64,000 bases of DNA, taken from assembly GCF_032854445.1 (NCBI RefSeq), contig NC_088305.1, forward strand, positions 20,073,717 to 20,137,716. Reading direction: 5' to 3'. This document shows positions 28,101 to 37,100 of this stretch, piece after piece; within the stretch, counting starts at the first letter, position 1, and every line of letters begins with the position of its first letter. The translations under genes were made by a program, and so were the position numbers. The stretch comes from Liolophura sinensis. Lineage: Eukaryota > Mollusca > Polyplacophora > Chitonida > Chitonidae. The notes beneath the pieces were generated by a model. The model was not told where the DNA came from. It searched no databases and saw only the letters and a program-made list of their open reading frames with translations.

Positions 28101-31100
28101 CTCCTGTCATTACGTTGTAGGGGGAGAGGGAGTCGCATACATTACCTTTGAAAACGCTGACCAGGCTCAGATGTGAGTATCCGTGTATGTTTTGACTCAC
28201 AAAGCTTCAAAATGACATGCTACACCTACATGTTCCTGTTATCGAATGCACCATAATTAGATCATAGGGCTGGGATCTGCAAGTGTCAAAATCTCTGCGT
28301 CTTAAAAACAGGGTTAAATAATAAGGTGCAGGCAGTCTGAATATCTTTGCTAAATTGCATAAAATTGCAATGTATTAATACTGCTGCTGTTACTTTCAAA
28401 GGGTAATATGGAAACGAGAATTTTTGTCCTTTGCACTTTTTGCATGGCGTTATGTCGTGCAAAAACACATGGCTCCACCCATTCATTGCTAAGTGATAGC
28501 CACAAAAATGTTGTTCTTTCCATAACCCTCAGCATCATTCCAAGATAATTGCCCATTGGAAGTCTTATCTGCCAGATTCAGCTTCTAATCTTGGAAATAA
28601 TTTTTAAGTTGCTTTAGGACATGACAAATTTTTCAGCTGTTCACATTAATAAAAAAGTTGCAATCTGTGTACATAGCAGTTTTGTCCAGTAACAAGAAGT
28701 GAAAATCCTAGTTGGTTGAGGACATTGTGCTTGTCCTGCTGCTTATTTCCAGGCTTGGACTTCACTTTGAATACACTCCCGTCAGTTAAATTTAACAGAA
28801 ACTTCTGAAGGTTTTGTTTCTGAGTGCTAAGTGAACCCTTTTCAACCTTAGTGTGAGCTCGATTCCATAGGATTTCTTTCATATCACATATTTACACCTT
28901 GTTTCCCGTGGAACTACAGTAGCACTTGTTGAAAGAACATACCTTGTGTAGATTATCAGTGCTAATTTATCTTAACATACGATGCATTTGATTTTTCAGG
29001 GCACTTACAAGGTTACAGAACTACGATTTTATGGGACGAACTTTAGAGGTATGTTGTCACATAACCCTGTGTTTGTATTTCTGAAAGTTAGGCTGTGCTT
29101 TTGTTCAACAAAGCAAAGGCAAGTTCAACTGATGTTGATGAGGTGCAAGTGAGAAAATGGGGGAGATAGGTTGAAGAGGTTCAAGTGAGAAAGTGGGGAA
29201 GGATTTGTTGAAGAGGTGCTACTGAGAAATGGGTAGGTTGATGAGGTACAAATGAGAAAGTTGCGGCAAATAGGTCGACAAAGTGCGAGTGGGGAAAGAT
29301 ATGTTGCAGAGGTGCAAAAATAGGTTAGAAATGTGCAAATGAGAAACTGAGAATTGATAGGCCTGATGAGGTGAATGATATGTTGAGATGCATGAGAAAA
29401 ATTGAGAATGAATAGGTTGATGAGGTGTAAATGAGATAGTGGGGAGAAATAGGTTGATGAGAAGTGGGCAGAGATATGTTGAAGAGATGCAAGTGAGAAA
29501 CTGAGAAAGGATAGGTTGAAGAAGTACAAGTGAGAAACTGAGAAAGGATAGGTTGAAGAAATGAAGTGAGAAACTGAGAAAGCATGTGTTTAAGAAGTAC
29601 AAGTGAGAAACTGAGAAAGGATAGGTTGAATAGGAATAGGAGAAACCTGGGATGGGGCGTTTTATTATGTGCAGGTGAGAAAGGATAGGTTGATTTGCTA
29701 GTTTATGTGACCCAGAATTATTGTAACATCAAAGAAATGATCACAATAGTGTTGAGCTCGTAGTGTTCTGTCTTATAAGCATGTATTGTATGTTTTGTTT
29801 TTGTATTGCATGTTTTGTTTTTGTATTGTATGTGCTGTTCTTGTATTGTATGTTCTGTTCTTGTATTGACAGGTGGAGTTTGCTCAGAGCCGCCCGTCTC
29901 GCCGGACCCGCCCGGTCGATCACTACTCAGGGATGAACAACGGGCGAAGTTTGGAGCTGCCTGTCAGGTCAGTGAGAACAAGAATAGAGTTGCCCACTCA
30001 GGCATTCTCTAGTCATTAGTCAAGTTTTAGCTGTGGTGAGAGGAGCAGGAGAGCATGCTCGTGTTTTCCGTGAGTGTGAACTGCGTGTTCATTTTTACTT
30101 GTTACTGCACAGAATCTATGAATTTGAATTGGTTTTCATTGAAGCCAGCTATTTTTCTTGCATCAGCTCATTGACCTGTGACAAATGAGGTTGCTGCTTT
30201 GAATCAGACTCCCGCTGATTAGGCTATACCTGTTGGCCTGGAGGCTTGTCAGGTATCTTCTCAAGAAAGATGATTAATGTGGGCTGTCTTGACCATGGTT
30301 ATACAAGTGAAAAATTCTTGAGTATGGCGTCAAAGGACAAAATTGAATAAATTGAGTACAGTATTTGAGACCCAATGAAAATAATATTAATTCAGTGGGT
30401 GTAATCGGATAGGGTTGGAGGGTAAAAGGACTTGTGGATTAAAATGGAAGCTCTCCGGCTGTACGCAAAAAGATCTTCCAGCAACCTGCAGATGGTCGTG
30501 GGTTTCCATTGGGCTCTGGCCGGTCTTGTCCCACCATGATGCTGGCCGTCAGCGTGTAAGTGAAATATTCTTGAGTATGGCGTAAAACACCAATCAAATA
30601 AAATGGAAGCCCTTGTTGAATGCTTTGTGTTCTGTGGTACAGGATGTTGGTGCGCAGCGAGTTTATTGGGGCCATAATCGGGAGAGACGGAAACACAATA
30701 CGTGCTATTACACAGAACTCCAAAGCTAAGTAAGTTACCCTTCTCTGTACAGAATGTTGTGATTTGCTTTAGTATGTTGACATATATTTATTGATAATGA
30801 TTGTCTATGCATTTTAATGAAAATATTTCTTTGGCTGTAACATTGATTGTATTGCTCGGTTTAAGATGGTAAATTTTATGCAGAATTTTGGTGATTCTTC
30901 ATTGCATCATGTGACAGCTTAATGCAGAACATTGAAAATTTTGAACATGTATGTTTTTTTATTGCACTTCAGAGTTGACATACACCGAAGAGAAAACTAC
31001 GGGGCAGTTGAAACAGTAAGTATCATGTGGTTTGGATTGCAAGCAGTTACGGATGTTTCTCAATTTCCATGTTTTTTTTGTGGTTTTACGTCGTTTTTGG

Positions 31101-34100
31101 AACCATTTTGTATACCTGGTTTATTTATAAATTATTTAGCCATTTCACACAAATATTATTACAAGATAACAATGGAAGGGTGTGAAAAGGCTTTTACAGC
31201 ACCTTTGAGTTTAGGGTAGCTATGATGTTTAGTGGAATAGACAACGCCAAGGTTTTGTGCTAGTCACCAGGAAACAGAACTGGGAGTACAAACACTGTCA
31301 CAAAGGTGTGGATCAAACTTCTCTTAGATTTTTGGCTGTAAATGCCTTGTACAGAAGGGTTATGGAACTCTGACCAAGGTCTCAGTTCTTTTGAAGTCTC
31401 TCTCAAAGTGTTCCTGATTATGGGCCATTACTTTTGAAATGTATTTCTCAGTAGGTACTAGGACTTCTGAATTGTATTTCTCATTAGATACTAGAACTTC
31501 TGAATTGTATTTCTCATTAGATACTAGAACTTTTGATTTGGGTTTTTCATTACATGGTAGTACTTCTGAATTGTATTTCTCATTAGGTACTAGAACTTAT
31601 GAATTGTATTTCTCATTAGGTACTAGAACTTCTGAATTGTATTTCACAGTAGGTACTAGAACTTCTGAAGTGTATTTCTCATTAGGTACTAGAACTTCTG
31701 AAGTGTATTTCTCATTAGGTCCTAGAACTTCTGATTTGTGTTTCTCATTACGTGGTAGTACTTCTGAAGTACTACCCTTTACCATTGCCGAGGATTTCCT
31801 AATTTGTTTGTCCCAGCGGTTCTCACCTGCTTGGTCGTCTGTCTGCTCAGGTAACCACTATACGAGGTAATCAACCGGAACATTGCACAGACGCTGTCAG
31901 GGAAATCCTACAGGTAGTTCAACAGGAGGCTCAGGCGTTAAACAAAGGGTAACTCATTTGTCTTCACTATCCTTAAAATCTAGTGTAGTAAGATTTCATT
32001 TCCAGTGGCGTTTAATTTTGAAATCTACGACAGAATTCAGATTATGACAGAAGTGGCATTACACCGTAATTCATTTATTAAGAAAATTTTTAAAAAATCT
32101 GTATAAAGAGAGAACCAGTCTAAGTTATGAAAGCTGAGATTCTGCTGAAGAAATTTGTCATCCAGTATATATTCCATTTATTTTTTTAGGACATAATAGG
32201 AACTGTCCTCGACTAGTAGGCTTTTTCTGAAACGTTTATGTTCATTTAAAAAATTGAAGCAAAACGGATGGTAGTCTTGGCAGTGGTGTCATTGTTTTTC
32301 TTTCCCTTTTTTTCAGGGAATTTCCATTAAAGCTTTTATGTCCAAACTTCTTAATTGGTCGCATTATTGGTAAAGGAGGGAAAGTGATAAATTCTATCAT
32401 GCAGCAGACGGATACGCACATTGTTGTCTCCAAGTAAGTATCAACTTGTATGCGGAAAAATTCTCTGAGAAATCTGGAGCAATCTACAACATAAAACTGA
32501 AATTTTATGGTGTAAAGGAGTGAGTGAACAAGCTACTTTTGAGAGTCCCTCTGGGTTATGATTACACCCACAAGCGGGACTAAAGGTTTACACCCTTTGT
32601 GTTAAATCCATCACGAAACAGATTTCCAGACTAAGTGCCAAAATGTTTTCTGTGGTGAATTAAAACTTTGATTTTCAAGACAAAATGGGCCAATTTCAGG
32701 GCGTCACAAAAAGTACAACTATATCTGTGCAAACAGAATAATGCCTGCAGAATATGCTTGAATAAACAACACCTAGCAAACATGCGAAAAAAGGGTGAAG
32801 AATCACAGTATGTACCATCAGAGAATATACCAGTTTTGTTGGTTAATTATTCCACTACAATCCAGCATAGCGACCCGGGCATGAAAAGCTGCCTGTAGTT
32901 TATGTGGATGCTGTGTGTTAGTCGGGTCAGGAGGTCGACCTGCCAATCATGGTAAACGTACAGTTCTGATGATTTCAGCTCCAGTGATGTCCAGGATGCG
33001 CGGTACAGCTCCAACGAGCCTCACAACTGGTACATTGACCGGGTGATCACCGTCACGGGACCCGTAGAAAATTCTGCCAAGGCCGAGGCCATGATCAGTG
33101 AACGCATGCGCAAATTTTTCCATGAAAACGAAAACCAACAAAATGTAAGTATGATACATCTGATGCCCAGGAGTGAAATTATATGCTGCAAAAATTTTGC
33201 CCATGACTACTGTAATTCACCTAATGTTTAGTATTTTTCAAGTGACTTATTTTGATTGTTTCTGCACGGTTCTGATTCTAATCCGTGAAGAGCCGTTCGT
33301 GAAGTATTCCTTATCAGAAAAGCTGAGGCGACATCAACTTCTGAAAGTTCATTTCTACATGCCAAACTTCAGGTGAAACGCAGTAAGTTGCTTAGTTTTC
33401 CCAATTCTGTGAGTTCTTTTAATCTGAGATTGATGTTTTGTTGGCATGTTTTCAGCAGCAGATGCAGATGTTCTCTGGTTTTCCCCCTCTCCACATGATG
33501 CACGGGATAGGGCCCGGCCCAGGCCCAAACTACCCTGGCTTCAGAGGAGGTCCCCCGGGATACCCACCGTATATGGTAAGCCTTTACCCCAGGGCACTGG
33601 GACTGCTGTAACACGTCTGGGGTTGATGTCCAAGACTTAATTGTATCAAAGTGTGTTCGGCAGTTAAGCCAGCTATTAACTGTAGTCTGAAGTGAAGTAC
33701 CTTTTTGTTTTTGTATTAGGCCATGAATAGTATTGAGGTTTAAGCCTGGCTTAATTTTTAATACACTTTTGAACAGCTGACCCCAAAACTTTAACGAACA
33801 AGACAGCACCTGGCTAAATCATATTTCGATGGAAAACAGAATACTCAATCATTGTAAAAAGTATCACACTTTATTATTTTAATGAGATTTCACTGAATAA
33901 CATATAGAACAAAATCACAGTACTACACAAATGACTGGTGTGAGTCGAGGCAGCCATCTTGAGAATTTTACTCAATCAAACATGTTGCTATCAGATTGTA
34001 CGGCCTAGGCTATGACGTAACCTTTACCCAGTCACTCCTTGAAGTGACATACGATAACACAGAACTACTGCATAAGACATTTTGGGATAGTTCACAACGA

Positions 34101-37100
34101 TTTAAGCTACGTGCAGCTGAAGGGCCATTTCACAAAAGTGTTGTGGGACAGGTCTGTATCATTTACAAACCACCACAGACGAAAATCAGTTGATTTACAA
34201 GCCGTGTAATACTCAGCGATGGTATTACAAATTATGTCAGACAGTAGCATACCCTCTCAGCCCAAACTGCATTGGTCTCCTGAAATGCATTTTTTGGGGG
34301 TTTATTTTAGAGTTTAGCCAGCAGTTTCTAAATAAGAAATATTAGAGTCAGTGCAAAATTCATTAGGGATGCCGAATGTTTATGGAAATGAGAAGACAGC
34401 ATCTCACCGGGCAACGCTTACAATTAATTAAATCTGGTGAGATAATTTTTTTTTCTGTAAAATTTCTGTAATACAGTAAAATTATTGAAACGTCGTGTTA
34501 AGCCGAGGTGCGTTCTCTGACGTACGGCGCTACAAAATTGAAGCAAGAAATCCGACGACAGTCGAATGCCTGGATCAGCCCCAGTGGTGCTTAGATTTAT
34601 TTTCCATTTGTTTCAGAATTGAGCATGAATCTAGTTGTACAATAATCCTGTTGTAATTTCTGAACCAGGAATACCCTGGCCGTGCATCTGCAGCTAGGCT
34701 ATTTAAACAGGGTCGATGAAGTTCCTTGTAAATGATATAGTAGGCCTACTGCATCAACATTTAATTTCTTCCAGTATGTCCAGTTTCCAAGAAAACTATA
34801 TTTATCACTTGGGCCTTCATCGCCACAACTTTTATCTGCCCTGATCTTTCTTATACATGTATGTGGGTTTAGACTTCTGCACCTGAAACCAGGTTTCCAC
34901 TGGTTCATGTTATGCCTAAAGTATTTGAATTTGTGGAAAGGTTTTCTATACCTTCAACTCTTTTGAAAGACCTTTTTGTGGTGGTAAAAATCTTTTGAAG
35001 TACATGTACCAGATTTTTGGACTGTTAAGCAATAGGTTGCATTATGTTGGAAATATCATGAACTTACTACCAAAATAGTAGCCATTAACGAAACTTTGTA
35101 CTGAAAGGGAATGGCCATTGCACGTTTCAGAAAATTTCAGATTCTGTGGTCTTGGAATTCTTTGAAATCTACCCTCTGACTAGTGAGTTTATGAACCAGC
35201 TTGCTTTGGTAGTCTTGGTTTAATAAGCAACTCGGAAACTCGAAAGACTCATTCTGACCACCACAACCTTTGTGGAAGGTACCTCTTCACCAGAGTAAAG
35301 CTACAAAATGTTGGCATGCCTGGGTGATAACGTGATCAGTGTTAGTTTTGAGTTGGCCTAATTGTAGTTTTTTTTATTCGCATCTTTGAAATGTCCAATA
35401 TCACTTCATAAAATCCTCTGTACTCCCAGAAAAACATTTACAGAGACCAAGATGGTATGCTTTTTTCCTTAGCAGCAGCAACAACAGCAAGGGGGAGGTA
35501 ACTGGGGATTCCCCAATATGTTTTGTGGACCCCCTGCTCCACCACCACAGCAGGAAATGGTAGAGGCCAGCTACCTGTATATTCCAGAGAACTCTGTGGG
35601 GGCAGTCATCGGTGGCAAAGGGGCCAACGTGAGGAATATAATGAGGTTGTCAAATGCTAAAATCAAGGTGAGTCGATTAAACCTGGTACAGATTATTTTT
35701 TTGGCTAGATATTTCTCAAGATTTTCATCATATTTGTGTATTTTGTATTTATAATTAGGCATAATGGAATGCCTCTGTGATGTCCATAAAATTGTTGGCG
35801 AAGTATTAATTGCCCTCCAAGATGTTGAAAGCTTTTTCATCCTAGATGAAAAAAGACTACAAAAATGAACCATTTCAGTTTTATGTATTTAGATTATAAT
35901 AGAAAGGTAAATTTTGATGTTTTTTTTCTTATATGTGAATTATTAAGCAGACTTTGTTTATTTCGCTTCCGCAGACTTGTTTGTCAACAAAATAGTAAAT
36001 TCCAGTTAAAGGTACCAAGTTAATGAATGATCATTAAGTGATCTCCTAAACCAGAGATATGTTCAAGCCAAAATCTCTCCACTGACTTGACATGCTATTA
36101 TAATTCATTCTTGAATTTTTGACTCCCTCTAATCACAATGGTTTGTGACTTTAGTGTTTTACACGTCTTACACATGCTTCTTTACAATCACTTTTGTTTG
36201 GTGCCGAGATATTGAAGAATTTGTTGGTTATTGTAGATTGTCTCTTCAAATGACAAAGAAGGAGAAACAAATGGAGAGAGGAAGGGTCCGTACCGTAACA
36301 TGTCCTATCGTAAAGTCATCATCACTGGCAACTCCAATGCCCAGTGGCTGGTAAGATAACTTGTTTTACCAGAATTAAGGGGAAATTCTAGGTTTCTAAT
36401 TGGATAAGCTAAGGTGTTCAAACGATCAAGGAAAACGGCCTTAAAAGTTGTATGGCCGTTAGCAGTGCTTTTGGACATTGTACCGTAACAGTGTAAATAA
36501 CTTTTCTTGCCTTCATTTTCAGAAATGTTCAAATGATTCAGCAACTAACATATGGAAACTTTCTTGTAACATCTTACAGTGATGTTGGTCCTGGTCCCAA
36601 AAAAGGAGATTGCTCGTAAAAATGAAGTGCACTTTGGCTAAACTGGTCCTTGATACCCTTCATTTTGTAATGCATCTGTTTCATTGATCTTCTTAATGAA
36701 ATACCAGGCCAAATACCCAGCCAACATGCTGTTCTAGTATTTCTTAGGTCGCCATGAGTTCAAGTCCAGCTCATGCTGACTTCCTCTCCGGGCGTAAGTG
36801 GGAAGGTCTGCCATCAACCTGTATATGGTCGTGGTTTTCCCTCGGGCTCTGCCCGGTTTCCTCCCATCATAATGCTGGCCGTCGTAGTAGTTGTGAAATA
36901 TTTTTGAGTAGGGCATAAAACACCAATCAAATAAGTCAAACGAAATAAGTATTCCTTAGTCTCCTCATAAGCAGAATTCCTACTGGTTGGATTGTTCCAT
37001 TATGTTGGGAGGTAGGTCAGGTATCTGGTGTCATTGGCATTTCACATTGAGGTTCAGTTTGGATATTACGTATTACATCATAAAACAAAGATATTGAAAT

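Noticed and set aside
31439..31870. 143-residue plus-strand frame of 11-residue repeats running into IGF2BP exon 9
   Set aside because: It crosses the exon 9 acceptor out of phase with the KH1 reading frame and stops at once. The repeat is an intronic 33-bp minisatellite.
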